A stretch of DNA of 64,000 nt from Sthenelais limicola (Eukaryota > Annelida > Polychaeta > Phyllodocida > Sigalionidae): positions 10,975,172-11,039,171 of the forward strand of contig OW804097.1 of NCBI GenBank assembly GCA_942159475.1, given 5' to 3'. Shown piece after piece: positions 9,943 through 21,984 of this stretch (position 1 is its first letter; each line of letters opens with the position of its first letter). The position numbers and the translations under genes are program-made. The notes beneath the pieces are model-generated. The model made no database searches. It was not told where the DNA came from and saw only the letters and a list, made by a program, of their open reading frames with translations.

Positions 9943-10120
9943 TATCATCGCCCAATGACCGGCACATACAGGTGAATAGAACATCTATTGGTAACACAAT
10001 TGGTAACGAGCTGTTCTACATATTCAATGTGCCTCGACCGAGATAAATGGATGGATGGATAAAAAAGAGTAGTTCCTCCAGTATGAGTAACATACTAGAG
10101 AATCATACATCATCTGTATG

Positions 10121-10350
10121 TGGGTCAGATTTTCAGAAAATGTACAATTGGCAGCTGTACACATATTCTGCTAAATTAGGCTGCAATTTGGTCAATACTA
10201 GGTAAATTCCTGTACATTTGGCATTGCATTGATTCTAGCAATCTGTTTGGTTAGGTTGAACTGTATTTTGAACTTTATTTTGGTCTGAAATTTGGGTTAT
10301 TAGAGAGGATTGGTGAAGATGAATTGTACATTTTCTGAACATCTAACCCA
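10121..10350. mobile_element. Family B MITE, copy B6
   Basis: Full length, TGGGTCAGATTTTCAG to GAACATCTAACCCA. Confidence 0.75.
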
Positions 10351-10366
10351 TGTAGTGCATCAAAAG

Positions 10367-10526
10367 TTCAAAAATACAGTTCAACCTAACCCGACAGATT
10401 GCTAGAATCAATGCAATGCCAAATATACTCAAATTTACCTAGTATCGACCAAATTGCAGCCTAATTTAGCAGAATTTACTAAATGAGTACAGCTGCCAAT
10501 TGTACATTTTCTGAAAATCTGACCCA
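10367..10526. mobile_element. Family B fragment, copy B7
   Basis: Lacks the left third. Ends in an intact CTGAAAATCTGACCCA. Confidence 0.7.
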
Positions 10527-10604
10527 TACATGGATTTACACATCATCTTCATGTGTTTCTTGTACCATACCATACTGTTTGAGGAATAAAGAATTTGTAT
10601 TGAT

Positions 10605-10712
10605 CTAAATGATCTGTTTTGTTATGTTGAACTGTATTTTGCAGCTCATTTTTGTCTTAAATCTGAGGAGAATTGGTGAAGGCGAATTGTACACTTTCTG
10701 GCGATCTGACCC
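10605..10712. mobile_element. Family B fragment, copy B8
   Basis: Right half only, ending CTGGCGATCTGACCCA. Confidence 0.65.
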
Positions 10713-10838
10713 ACAAAGGATACATTTTCTCCCATATTATTAGCTCTAGATATTCGCAGAATACAGCCAAGTTAGGCTGAACAAACAATGATGAATGCTA
10801 GGCACAACTGTATCTTAGGTTTATGTGAGGTGTTTTTT

Positions 10839-11189
10839 AATAGGGGATTTGCATAGCCGCCATTTTGAATCTTGATTCGCATTGAATTATTGAACTAATG
10901 GTACAGTATCAAATCAATAGAAAACATGCCATGTTCAGCGTGGAATATTCATCAATGTTCTGATGTCAATACCCATGTGTTATATATGTTTCCATAACAC
11001 AAGCCACCCTATTTCCCATCATGCATTTCGTTTTCATAGATCATTTATACAAGCTCTGATATTGTTGAAAACATTCTTTCAATTTTCGATAAAAATGTTG
11101 CCAAATATTTGTATGTCAGATTTGAACAGAATCTATCCCAGCATGCACTGCAGTAGGCATGCGCAGTGTGACATGCAAATCCCCGATAG
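10839..11189. mobile_element. Family A MITE, copy A2
   Basis: AATAGGGGATTTGCATAGCC at the left with GCCGCCATTTTGAATC, and ATGCAAATCCCCGATA at the right. Confidence 0.8.
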
Positions 11190-11300
11190 AGTTGATTCAT
11201 TCCCTTCATCTCTGAGTATATTTTAAATTACATTGATTTAAATGATAATGTTCTATTATATTAAACTGTATTTTTATGTTATATGGGAGAATTGAAGGCG

Positions 11301-11560
11301 AATTGGGGTTTTGCATGACTCACTGCGCATGTCTACTGCAGTGCATGCTGGTATGGATTCTGATGAAATCTGACATATAAATATTTAGATGTGGACTTGT
11401 GTCATGGAAACATGTAAAACACATGGATATTGGCATTAGAGCATTGATAAATATTCCATGCTGAACATGGCATGTTTTCTATAGATTTTACACTGTTCCA
11501 TTAGTCCCATAATTCCATGCGATTCAAGATTCAAAATGGCGCCTATGCAACTCCCCTATT
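11301..11560. mobile_element. Family A MITE, copy A3 (inverted)
   Basis: Inverted, shortened A copy, from GGGGTTTTGCATGACTCACT to ATGCAACTCCCCTATT. Confidence 0.8.
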
Positions 11561-11724
11561 TTCCATTTTCTGCTGATCTGACCCACTAGGGATATTTTGT
11601 CTGCCATACCATTAGCCTAACTAGGTCAGGCGTCCATTAGCTGGTAATTGCTTTACTTACGTCTCCCTCCATGGCATGGAGTGGCCATGTACCTGTCACA
11701 CATGGCATGGATAGATCATTGGAT

Positions 11725-12127
11725 GGGGACAAGTCATTACTTTGATTACTATTGTAATGGAGCCTTCCTTTCTATCTTGTAAACATGTTTTGGTCTTTAT
11801 GTTGGGCACTAAGAACGTAATTTCCGTTATTGGTCCAAAGAAAAAAAATGTTTCAACAATATCTTCTAGATATATTAAAGGATTTTGGCATGTTTTTTCT
11901 AATAATAATAAATACAATAATGATAGGGGTCAAGTCATTACTTTGATGACTATTATAATGAAGCCTTCCTTTCTGTCTTGTAAACATGTTTTGGTGTTTA
12001 TGTGGGCGTTAATATCCCTTTATTTGTCCTAATAAAGAATACAGATGTTTTCAACAATATCTTCAAGATGTATTAAAGGATTTTGGCATGTTTTTTCTAA
12101 TAATAATAAATAAAATAACGATAGGCA
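11725..12127. repeat. Two-copy direct repeat of about 201 bp
   Basis: CAAGTCATTACTTTGATTAC...TCTAATAATAATAAATA occurs at about 11725-11930 and again 201 bp later. The open frames across it show no recognisable protein. Positions 11586-11724 and 12128-12410 hold nothing else recognised. Confidence 0.8.
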
Positions 12128-12410
12128 TTTTTATGAAAAAAAATTCCAAGGATCCTTTTTATGTCAGTCAAGAACTGAATATTTTCTACTTTTTCTTCCA
12201 TTCTTTTAAAAACCATCTACAAGCCATTTTGACCAAAATGTTGGATGATTTTGTTCAGTTGTTTTTGCACAAATCCTTTCATGTGGAGAGTTCCCTTATT
12301 ATCGCTCACCGGCGACTGTTTTCACTCGACTGATTCTACTTCAAATTCAGGTATAAACATATAATAGCAGCAGAAAATTGATAAATTTAGCTCAATAAGT
12401 TATGATATTT

Positions 12411-12820
12411 GTTATCCGTTTTAGGAAAATAAGTCATAAGTCGCAAGATATGGATTTTGAGATATCACCATATTTGAAAAGAGGACATCGAGGTGATTCC
12501 AATGAATGTAAACACTGGGATACCTAACATGTATTTCTATATTTTAAGTTTGACATTTTTATTTTTGAAAAAAAAAGAAGTTTGCAATGTTTCTGGCTGG
12601 GTAAACCAGTAAAGTAACTAAATATACTCCATAAGAATGCCTTCAAAATGCAATGATATATTTAATACAATGTCCCGAAATTTGGTACATAGATTCATAT
12701 GACTATAACTGCTAGACCCACTGAAAATCAGAACATTTCAATAAAGACATCTTGTGGAAAAACACTTTGAAAAATATCCATTTTGCGATGTATGACTCAT
12801 TTTCCTGAAACACATCACAT
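12411..12820. mobile_element. Family C MITE, copy C3
   Basis: A complete copy of about 410 bp with AAAATAAGTCATAAGTCGCA at the left and TTTGCGATGTATGACTCATT...ACACATCACAT at the right. Non-coding. Positions 12821-13040 show nothing. Confidence 0.8.
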
Positions 12821-13040
12821 TTGTAATATTTGCTTTGTCATAAGCAGCTTTTAGTCAAAATTTGGCTTGCGTGATTTATGGCAGAGTTTAGTAAGCATGT
12901 GGGATAACTGAATTAGAATAAGCAAGTTTTACTTGACCAAGGCCTTAAATGAAATAACTTAGAATGCTGGTCCAGATTTATATTTCAGTGACCCACCAAA
13001 ATCTTTTCCTGTGGTGACATTACTTATTATCGCTCAATGT

Positions 13041-13340
13041 TGCACTGTGAATCTCAGAATATGGGCATCGGTTGGGAGACCTACATAGGTTACACTGTGA
13101 ATCTCAGAATATGGGCATCGGTTGGGAGACCTACATAGGCTACACTGTGAATCTCAGAATATGGGCATCGGTTGGGAAACCTACATAGGCTACACTGTGA
13201 ATCTCAGAATATGGGCATTGGTTGGGAGACCTACATAGGCTACACTGTGAATCTCAGAATATGGGCATTGGTTGGGAGACCTACATAGGCTACACTGTGA
13301 ATCTCAGAATATGGGCATCGGTTGGGAGACCTACATATAT
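13041..13340 (+). repeat. Six perfect-spaced 50-bp tandem units
   Basis: ACACTGTGAATCTCAGAATA ... TTGGGAGACCTACATAGG repeats at exactly 50-bp steps (13043, 13093, 13143, 13193, 13243, 13293) with very few changes, so it is a recent expansion. Confidence 0.95.
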
Positions 13341-13484
13341 CCCCAACATCCATGTGTGGACGTCTATAACAGGCGTGAAATATTCACGGCTACCTGCCAA
13401 TGCAGCTATTACGTAACAGGTCTACTAATACAGGTACACTATAAGGTGAAGTCCAGATATGCCCAGTGTTTATATGCATCATCT

Positions 13485-13580
13485 CCACAGTCCTCTAAGG
13501 TCAAGTGGTTAGCGTCTAAGACTCCCAAACTGAACATTGTTGGGTCGAATCCCAGACCAAGCAGCTTTTTCACATTTGTC
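13485..13580 (+). mobile_element. tRNA-like SINE head, copy 2
   Basis: GGTCAAGTGGTTAGCGTC (A box) and TTGGGTCGAATCCCAGA (T arm with paired TTGGG/CCCAG and a B box), followed by TTTTTCACATTTGTCC, the same 3' neighbour as the copy at 8574 (TTTTTAACATTTGTCTC). The acceptor stem is absent. Confidence 0.55.
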
Positions 13581-14014
13581 CTAACATCACGTTGCACGGC
13601 AGGCCGCCAATGGCAGGGCGATCAGGTATGATGGGAGGGCGCGCCAGTGACGCACTGGTATGGAGTGTCCCTTAGACATATATACTTAGTAGGACGTAAA
13701 GTTAGCCTGACACCGGCAGTCAGACGTCCACCAAAATCTGACCAATGTCATGGGCACAGCAGTGTGGCTGTTTTCTCTTGGCTGATTCAACTTCAAATTA
13801 TTGTATGAACATATAATAGCAGCAGAATATTGATGGATCCAGTCAAAGTATGAGTAAATTTGGTGAGATTTTGTTTTGTCATAATAGCTGAGAATGTAGC
13901 CTTAATTCTATCGTTCTTGTTCTGAAAGTATAAATTATCGCTACACTACAGCAACCTTATGTTTAAACCATGAATCAGTGGCATGTGGGGAAATTGTGCT
14001 CTGACTCTAATATA

Positions 14015-14251
14015 TGGGTCAGATTTTCAGAAAATGTACAATTGGCAGCTCTACACATTTAGGAAATTCTGCTAAATTAGACTACAATTTAGTCAATACC
14101 AGGTAAATTCGAGTATATTCGGCATTGCATTGATTATAACAATCAGTTTGGTTAGGTTGAAATGTATTTTGAATTTTATTTTGGTCTGAAATTTGGGTTA
14201 TTTGAGAAGATTGGCGAAGTTGAATTGTACATTTTCTGAAAATCTGACCCA
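14015..14251. mobile_element. Family B MITE, copy B10
   Basis: Full length with TA on both flanks. Its right end is the start of the tandem duplication at 14188. Confidence 0.8.
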
Positions 14252-15454
14252 TATACCTCACTCCCCTCCCCGTCCCCCTCCCCTCATCCAGTGATACCAC
14301 TGTCGGGTACCTGTCATCAGAACTTGATATCTAATTAGTCTTCACATTGTCATTGATATCAGATAGATAACCAATTTGCAGCCAAACCTGTTAGCCAATA
14401 CTGTTATAAAAGCGATCTTCCATTTCAGAGAGAGGAAAGAAGAGTCATTAACTAAATATTATCTTCTGTAAGAGTGGGTAATTTTTAGACCCTGTTTTAT
14501 TTTAATTTGGCCTTGAAAAAAAATTTAAATATTTCTCAGCGTAAGCGTTTTAGGTGTGAAACCGTCCAACGTCAAATAGTGAAGTCCCTTCACTTCTCTG
14601 GTCATATATGGGTCAATACTAGGTAAATTCAAGTATATTCGCATTGCATTGATTCTAGTAATCTGTTTGGTTAGGTTGAACTGTATTTTGAACTTTATTT
14701 TGTCGGAAATTTGGGCTATTTGGGACGACTGCTGAAGGTCAATTGTACATTTTTTGAGAATCTAACCCTTTATCCCACCAACAGTGTGGTATGGTAAAAG
14801 AAACACTTAAAGATGAAATGAAATTTGGGTTCTTTGAGAAGATTGGCGAAGTTGAATTGTACATTTTCTGAAAATCTGACCCATATACCTCACTCCCCTC
14901 CCCGTCCCCCTCCCCCTCCCCTCATCCAGTGATACCACTGTCGGGTACCTGTCATCAGAACTTGATATTTAATTAGTCTTCACATTGTCATTGATATCAG
15001 ATAGATAACCAATTTGCAGCCAAACCTGTTAGCCAATACTGTTATCAAAGCCATCTTCCATTTCAGAGAGAGGAAAGAAGAGTCATTAACTAAATATTAT
15101 CTTCTGTAAGAGTGGGTAATCTTTAGACCCTGTTTTATTTTAATTTGGCCTTGAAAAAGATTAAAATATTTTTCAGCGTAAGCGTTTTAGGTGTGAAACC
15201 GTCCAACGTCAAATAGTGAAGTCCCTTCACTTCTCTGGTCATATATGGGTCAATACTAGGTAAATTCAAGTATATTCGGCATTGCATTGATTCTAGTAAT
15301 CTGTTTGGTTAGGTTGAACTGTATTTTGAACTTTATTTTGTCGGAAATTTGGGCTATTTGGGACGACTGCTGAAGGTCAATTGTACATTTTTTGAGAATC
15401 TAACCCTTTATCCCACCAACAGTGTGGTATGGTAAAAGAAACACTTAAAGATGA
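14188..15454. repeat. Head-to-tail duplication of a unit of about 632-638 bp
   Basis: 14188-14819 is repeated as 14820-15454, beginning GAAATTTGGGTTATTTGAGA and ending AAACACTTAAAGATGA. The second unit has a few extra bases in the CCCCTCCCC tract. Each unit carries the right end of one B element and a second, internally deleted B (14609-14768 / 15243-15407). Gene-like content is absent. Confidence 0.9.
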
Positions 15455-15639
15455 TGTGTAAATCCATGTACATACAACTTGATTATTATGAAAGAAAAGA
15501 AGAGAAGAGTATCTTTGTAACAGATACTTATATATACTATTGCGTCCCAAAGTAGACATATGTACTAATGATGACATCCGTACAGACTTTTCCTCTGTGG
15601 TACAAGCTATTTCTCTTATTACAAATTCTTTTCCGACAA

Positions 15640-15925
15640 CTAACTTCCTATGTCTGGGCAGATTTTACTATTTCCAGAACAAAAAGTTCCATGTCAGTGG
15701 CGATTTTCTCCATGTCAGTCTCCTTTTCCACTATTTCCCTTAGATAATCACCACAGAAAAGTATGTCACTGCACCTTTTTCCTATGTCTCCTATGGTATG
15801 TCCTATTTCCTCTACATGAAAAGCCATGTCTGGCTGCTCTGACACCTATGTCAAGATTTGGTCATCCATGTCCTCCCTGGTACATTCCTTTTCTACCCAT
15901 ACAAAAGGAGACATGAGTAGGCAAG
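15640..15925. repeat. ATGTC-rich word-iterated stretch
   Basis: About ten (C/T)ATGTC words recur at irregular spacing in both orientations, interspersed with (A/T)TTTCC. It resembles the other word-built foldback sequences here (18062, 19405, 29010, 31583) more than a simple minisatellite. No ends were defined. Confidence 0.45.
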
Positions 15926-16081
15926 TGAGTGTTAGTATAGCAGTGTTACATAACACACCCTAGTCAGTCACTGGTGTGCCTGCACTCCACCAGCTGCATG
16001 CATGAGTGATCACATTGACCAGTCTGGTCACCATAGCAACACAAATGGTTTGAGGCACCCCCTATTGTTTCAATGAAGATG

Positions 16082-16290
16082 GGTGAAAAGGAGTGGATAT
16101 TTGGAAAAGGAGTGGATATCCGGAAAAGGAAAAGGATATTCTAAAAAGAAAAAGATATTCCAAAAAGGAAAAGTATAATCCTAAAAGGAAAATGATAATC
16201 TGAAAAGGAAAAGGATATTGGCAAAAAGGAAAAGAAAGTTGACAAAAAGGTGTTGGATATTCCAAAAAGAAAAGTCTTGGATATTCAAAT
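16082..16290. repeat. Degenerate array of the GGATATTCC word
   Basis: GGAAAAGGATATTCCAAAAA variants, about ten units, ending AGTCTTGGATATTC like the array at 6797-7130. It borders the 5' truncation of the LINE that follows. Confidence 0.8.
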
Positions 16291-16299
16291 AATTATCTT

Positions 16300-17849
16300 C
16301 CAGTGTATGCCATGAACTTTATTTTTTGCCACTCAATATTAACAAGTGTAAGAGCATCACTATTAGAGCCAGACAAGATATAAATAACTCGACCAATTAT
16401 AGCATTAAAGGGCAAGAACTCGAGAATGTAGATTCGTACAAATATCTGGGAATTGAAATAGATAAACAGTTGAACTTTGGAGCATTCCTTACTAAAAAAG
16501 TGAACATGGTTCGCATTAAAGTAAGGGCACTATCTAAGCTTTACAATATCTGTGATAAATCTATTTTACTATCAATATATAAAACTATGATCAGACCCAT
16601 TATTGATTATGGAGACGTCTTCTATAACTCTGCTCCTAGAAAGCATATTATAAAACTTCAGACTCTTCAAAATTCAGCCCTTAAAACAATACTTCATTTA
16701 CCTAGATTATCTAGCACCGAAGAGGTTCATAAGAAACTTAATATTACTTCTCTTCAAACTAGGAGAGAGGTACATATTCTGGAAAGAGCTTTTCTAAGGA
16801 CTAGAAACTCAGACAATATCGACAGGAGGGAAGTCCGTCTGCGGGGACTTTCTGAGGGGAAAAGGTTAATCTACCCCCATCCATATAATGAGCTTTTCAA
16901 AAAATCTTACCTGTATTGCATTCCAACTCTTTGGAATAGCTTAGAATCTAAAGTTCAACTAATTGATACGAGAAAAGATTTCAGAATGTATTTAAAACAC
17001 CAGTACCATCTGGCATCTGATTCTTTCCTTAGGTCTGATGAGAAATCAGACTCCTCTCCTATTTAAGTATGTAAGTATGTAAGTGGTACTAGTCTAAGTA
17101 TCAAGAATATGGAAATTGGGAAAAGGGATTACTCTGGGTAATGTACAATCCCAGGCAAAGTTAAGACCGATATAGCGGTGGGGAGGGAAGGGGGGACCCA
17201 TATTGACTATTTAGTCAATCCAGATTGTATGAGTGACGTTTTGATATAATCAAAATATATTATGAGTGTAAGGTTCCTACAAAACTTATTATTATAGGAA
17301 TCATTATTTTTCAAATGTAATTTATTTTAATAGTTGTTACCTAGTGTTACATAGTGTTTAATGACATAAGTAGTAAATGACCAAGCCAGTAGGTCAAAAA
17401 CGAAACAAGTATGAAATTTCATGTGTAAAACATATCATTCTAACAACAGTAAAAACTATAGGAGTATCTATAGAAGCATGATCTGGAAAAGATTATACTC
17501 AGAGGATATATGAACCTCATAGAGAGACTGATAATAATACATAATCAGGGTCAAGACATCAAATAACAAGTCAAGACTTCATACCTAAGAAAAAATCAAG
17601 ACTCCATAGCAAAAGAAACATCGAAACAACTATAAATTACGAACAATAGTGATTGAAATATGGACAAATACTTACTATGCATTGACTTTACAATTTATTT
17701 ATTTATTTTGGGCGGTCCGGAAGACCTCTTGTAGAGGATTATTAATGCCCATTTCCTGTATTATGTGAAATATGTGCGACAACATGAACTGTCATATGTA
17801 TGAACGAATATAACGGAATAAAAATCTTTATATATATATATATATGAAA
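16300..17849 (+). mobile_element. 5'-truncated LINE with 3' UTR
   Basis: The 3' end of a non-LTR retrotransposon: the reverse-transcriptase tail below, a (TAAG/TATG) stretch after the stop, about 780 nt of 3' UTR and an end AATAAAAATC followed by (TA)n at 17830-17846. The 5' end is lost at about 16300 beside an array. Confidence 0.8.
16326..17066 (+). pseudogene. LINE reverse transcriptase, C-terminal remnant
   Basis: About 245 residues in one open frame, the last part of a non-LTR reverse transcriptase (Jockey/CR1-like layout). The signature stretches seen are LNINKCKS, then YKYLGIEIDKQLNF (the start of the thumb), LLSIYKTMIRPIIDYGDVFY and LQTLQNSALKTILHLPR, and a Trp-containing end near PTLWNSLE. 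The catalytic palm with YxDD and any endonuclease are missing because of 5' truncation, so it cannot work alone. The frame has no stop, which points to a fairly young insertion. The first codon is arbitrary; the frame is open just upstream. Confidence 0.85.
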
Positions 17850-17984
17850 TGTCCCTGTTGTTAATAACAATTACTGTTGTTAATAATTAAGGAAACCAAA
17901 GAGGTTCAAAGAGGTCCATATGTTCAGAGTATGACATGTTCAGAGTAAAATCAGTATTATACAATACTAGCAAAGTACCCGTCC

Positions 17985-18061
17985 TTTGACAGAAAAATCA
18001 GTTAGCTTAATCTTTTCTTTTCAATTATGATGATATATCAAATTCCTTTTTTTGCGACTTA
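17985..18061. mobile_element. Family C right-end fragment
   Basis: ATGATGATATATCAAATTCC and TTTTTTGCGACTTA match the right end of C, cut off exactly where the 12-mer element begins. Confidence 0.6.
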
Positions 18062-19230
18062 AAGCTGGGTTCCACTGGCCGGCTACTTCTCCCGCTACTG
18101 CTCCCGCTACTGCTCCCGCTACTGCTCCCGCTACTGCTCCCGCTACTGCTCCCGCTACTTCTCCCTCTACTGCTCCCGCTACTTCTCCCGCTACTGCTCC
18201 CGCTACTTCTCCCTCTACTGCTCCCGCTACTTCTCCCGCTACTTCTCCCTCTACTGCTCCCGCTACTGCCACCGCTACTTCTCCCGCTACTGCTCCCGCT
18301 ACTGCTCCCGCTACTTCTCCCGCTACTTCTCCCGCTACTGCTCACGCTACTGCTCCCGCTACTTCTCCCGCTACTGCTCCCGCTACTGCTCCCGCTACTG
18401 CCACCGCTACTTCTCCCGCTACTGCTCCCGCTACTGCTCCCGCTACTTCTCCCTCTACTGCTCCCGCTACTGCCACCGCTACTTCTCCCTCTACTGCTCC
18501 CGCTACTTCTCCCTCTACTGCTCCCGCTACTGCCACCGCTACTTCTCCCGCTACTGCTCCCGCTACTGCTCCCGCTACTTCTCCCTCTACTGCTCCCGCT
18601 ACTGCCACCGCTACTTCTCCCGCTACTTCTCCCTCTACTGCTCCCGCTACTGCTCCCGCTACTTCTCCCGCTACTGCTCCCGCTACTGCTCCCGCTACTT
18701 CTCCCGCTACTTCTCCCGCTACTGCTCCCGCTACTTCTCCCGCTACTTCTCCCGCTACTGCTCCCGCTACTTCTCCCGCTACTTCTCCCGCTACTGCTCC
18801 CGCTACTGCTCCCGCTACTGCTCCCGCTTCTTCATGAAAGAAGCATGAGAAGAAGCGGGAGAGTAACGGGGATGGGTGCAATTGGGCCCTACTACAAAGT
18901 CATGTTACTTCCCGCTTTTTTTGGAGCATGTTTCAAAGTGTAGAATGCTCCCACTTCTATCAAACATGCTTGATTTGAAGCGGCCACTACTTTGTAGTGG
19001 GAGGGAGTGGGAAATAGCGGGGGCTGAAGTGGGCCACTAGCACCACTCTACGCTACTTCTCACGTTACTTGATGCGTTCATTTCTATGTGAAAATAAAAT
19101 GTCGCTTACATTTCTGAGTAGCGTTAGAAGTAGCGGTGGAAGTAGTGGGGCAATAGCAACTATTCTGGTATACCTTCAGTTGCTTGCTCCCACTTCTAAA
19201 GAAGCAGGAGCAATAGGCTGTCAAAGAAAT
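18062..19230. mobile_element. TU/FB-like foldback element built of 12-mers
   Basis: The left part (about 18080-18833) is about 60 units of CTACTGCTCCCG with CTACTTCTCCCG and CTACTGCCACCG variants. The right part (18838-19230) carries the inverse word in degenerate form (AGAAGCGGGAG, AGTAGCGGTGG, AGTAGTGGGG). The left border CTGGGTTCCACTGGCCGGCT is found again inverted at about 29622-29660. Long inverted repeats made of short direct repeats are typical of sea urchin TU and fly FB elements. The Ala-Thr-Pro and Ser-Gly open frames across it are repeat artefacts. Confidence 0.7.
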
Positions 19231-19404
19231 GGGAGGAGTATAGTTGGTAACATGATACCGATACTGCAGGGATTTTTCTTTGATAGGGATGGGTGGAAGA
19301 CGGATTTCCATTAAACATATCGAAATATGTCACCTCCTCCTTAAAACAACTGCTGGTGGCTCTGGCCGGCCCACCCGATTTTGGAGACACCTCCTCCTGT
19401 CTTC

Positions 19405-19560
19405 CCTATGGGCATTTGAGTGCAATCATTGCACTCACTATTGCGTTCACATAGCGCAATGATTGTGCAATGTGACCGCAATGGGTGTAACCACTTATTG
19501 CGCTATGTGAACGCAATAGCCATAGCGCAATGGTAGCGCAATGTGACTGCAATAGAACGG
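19405..19560. repeat. GCAATG word element with palindromic core
   Basis: Starts CCCTATGGGCATTTGAGTGC; ATTGCG and CGCAAT words then fold on each other (TTGCGTTCACATAGCGCAAT against ATTGCGCTATGTGAACGCAA). The same border appears inverted at 29370-29380. Positions 19561-19814 show nothing recognisable. Confidence 0.65.
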
Positions 19561-19836
19561 GCTTTTTTTGCACTCAGAAATCTATTTTTAGCACCGCGGG
19601 AGCGTCGTCGGCCAGGATTCAGGGGGGGACGGGGATGGTGAGGCTTCAATTATGGTTCGTTTATATCCGATATTGTATTACATTTACTGTACTATGCTGC
19701 GTGAAAAAAAAGATCGAGTTATTATCCCAATGGTAGCGTTATCAGGGGGTATTCTAAAGGCTTGATGATATACAGTTAGGGGCAGAAGAGGTATTTAATG
19801 GGGAAAAAACAGACATGTTCAACTTGTTTTCAATAT

Positions 19837-19842
19837 TTTATT
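19837..19842 (-). terminator. Poly(A) signal of the gene ending at 21403
   Basis: AATAAA on the minus strand, followed by a GT-rich stretch. It would give a 3' UTR of about 1.57 kb after the TGA at 21405-21403. Confidence 0.5.
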
Positions 19843-21402
19843 CACTGCTTCCTTTTCAATATAATACAATGTATATCTAGCCATTGGCGGTATGCACATC
19901 AATTCTGGTACATAATATATGCACATCAGTTCTTAAGTACATAATATAAGATACAGCCAATTCTTATACAAAATATACAATAATCTCATGGGTAATATTG
20001 CCTAATATCAGTACCAGGCTTGGACGAAACATTCTTGTCCAAAAAACAAGTATAACTTATTACATGAACTGAAAGATTACTGAAGAAACACAGAACTGAA
20101 TAGACCTACAACTTTCGTTGTTAATACACATAATTTTGAGCAACTAAAAGGTATATTAGTTTTTGATCTATTAAAGTTGCAAGCATCTGTTTGCCCTACC
20201 ATTGTCACATTGCACTCCTTAGAATCTCACATTGAATACTCAAAATGTTTGAACGATAGAAGTATAAGATGAAAATTGTTACCAAAAACGATGGCAATCG
20301 TTACCGTCAGCCTAATCATGTAAATAACATGTCATAGAATACAGTTTAGATGACATAAATTGTCAAAATAAACGTTAAAACCCTCGTCCAAACTGAACAC
20401 ACAACACAATATATGTCCCTCTTTGCATCAAATAAACACCATAACTTTGTGAAAAATACTCTAACCTTGCATAACATACCAACATTAAATAGAAATATAT
20501 CTTGAATTTAAAATATTCCAGTCGTTGAAGGTCAACGTCTACTATGTCCTTGGCTTTGACAGTTGTCAATGCTACATCTCCATAGGGAAATAATTCAAGT
20601 GAAAATATTTTTAAATATCTTGATTTTTCTACAAAAATTTAATATCAAGTAAAAGAGGTTTTGTATGTTAAATCAGGTTGCAGTCTGTTATAAGGAACTC
20701 CCTTGCAAAGACTGACAAAATTTCTGACAAAAATCGGTGAAAATCAAAATTCCTGTCGCCAGCGTATGGGGAAACCTATGACGTTGTTTATTTCATTAAT
20801 ACTGAAAGGTTTGATTAAAGTTTTAGTCTATATGATCGGGAATATGCTCTAGACTAACTATGCGTGCCAAAATCTGTTAAATATATTGAGGTTTGGCTGT
20901 AATTTGGCACAACGAAACCCTAAAATGGTGATTTCCGTCACAGTGGCCATCTTGCATTTTGCTGATCTCATTATCAAAATTTCGGGAAATGAAATCTCAG
21001 TTAGTGCGACATGCATACTAATGTGATTTTAATTAGCCAACATTATAGCCAAAGTAAATTGAAGGAACAACCTGAATTAAGGTATTTGACATCATTAATA
21101 ACAGAAATAATATGAATTGTTGATTCGGGGGCTAGATATATAGCTAAATAACTAATAGCTAAATTAGGGGTAAATTAAGGGTTTGGAACATAGTCAGGAG
21201 TGATTCCCAGTTGCTTGCCAAAAACCTGTTTGCAAAATATATTACTGCATAACTCAATCAAAGCAGAACTTTCGTGCACTATATAAATTCATATAATTAA
21301 ATCTTTTTATAAACAGTTCTAGAATAGATTGAGAAGGATAACCCAGATCATCATTATTATAGTGAAACATTCTTTCTAGTGGTGGGGTCAGGATCACACC
21401 AC

Positions 21403-21554
21403 TCAGGTGTACAGCAAACTGTCGCCGATTCTGGCATTCCTGGCCGACTTGGCCTGGTAGCTTAACTTGGATCTAGCAGCCCGCAGGTTGAGGCAAATAG
21501 CAATATATATCACTGAATCAATGTCCTTCTTTGGCCTGGTGGTCTTGACTGCCT
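21403..21554 (-). CDS. Terminal coding exon of an unidentified gene
   Basis: The minus strand reads a clear acceptor (pyrimidine-poor TTTCATTATATTACAG, 21570-21555) and then 49 codons and TGA. The visible residues begin AVKTTRPKKDIDSV, pass through IYIAICLNLRAARSKL and end ARIGDSLLYT. It must join an upstream exon carrying one base (phase 1). Codon use, the balanced composition and the amphipathic IYIAICLNLRAA helix look like real protein, unlike the repeat-derived frames elsewhere. I do not recognise the family. A long AT-rich 3' UTR follows down to the poly(A) signal at 19837-19842. Upstream exons were not found in the window; a 5' exon near 27220 on the same strand could belong to it. Confidence 0.55.
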
Positions 21555-21984
21555 CTGTAATATAATGAAACAGGAAAAATGTTAATCAAATTGGATATTT
21601 TCTTCACTAATTGTTTCACATATCTGGTATAATCATTTATAACAAATATTTTGATATTAATTTAATAATCATTTAACTTGTCACTTGTTACTGTTGTATT
21701 ATTGATATATCAAAGATCTTACATCCTATATTACATTTCGAAATAAGGAGAAAAAAAGAGGTAGCTCTACTGGGCAAGCTAATGACAGAATCAGGTTGCC
21801 GGCAAGAACTTCTGTTTGCCATGTTTTTTGTTGTATTTTTATCATTGAAGGCCGTAGAGTAATAAAATATTACTGAAGGCGGTAAATGCCACAATCATGG
21901 TTCCTGCGACCATGAGCACATTGAATTTAATGACTTATTTACATGATTTTTTAATTTCTTAGAGGCAATGGATGATACAATCGT

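Larger units (their letters stand above)
10740..11585. mobile_element. Degenerate family B copy B9 hosting two A insertions
   Basis: B-type sequence (GCCAAGTTAGGCTGAA, TCTGAGTATATTTTAAATTA, GAATTGAAGGCGAATTG, TTTTCTGCTGATCTGACCCA) is broken by A2 (10839-11189) and A3 (11301-11560), so A moved after B here. Confidence 0.65.

Noticed and set aside
18052..18881. Long frames rich in Ala-Thr-Pro, Ser-Gly and Val-Ala-Gly on both strands.
   Set aside because: All arise from translating the 12-bp repeat in every frame; no start, splice or flanking coding signal.
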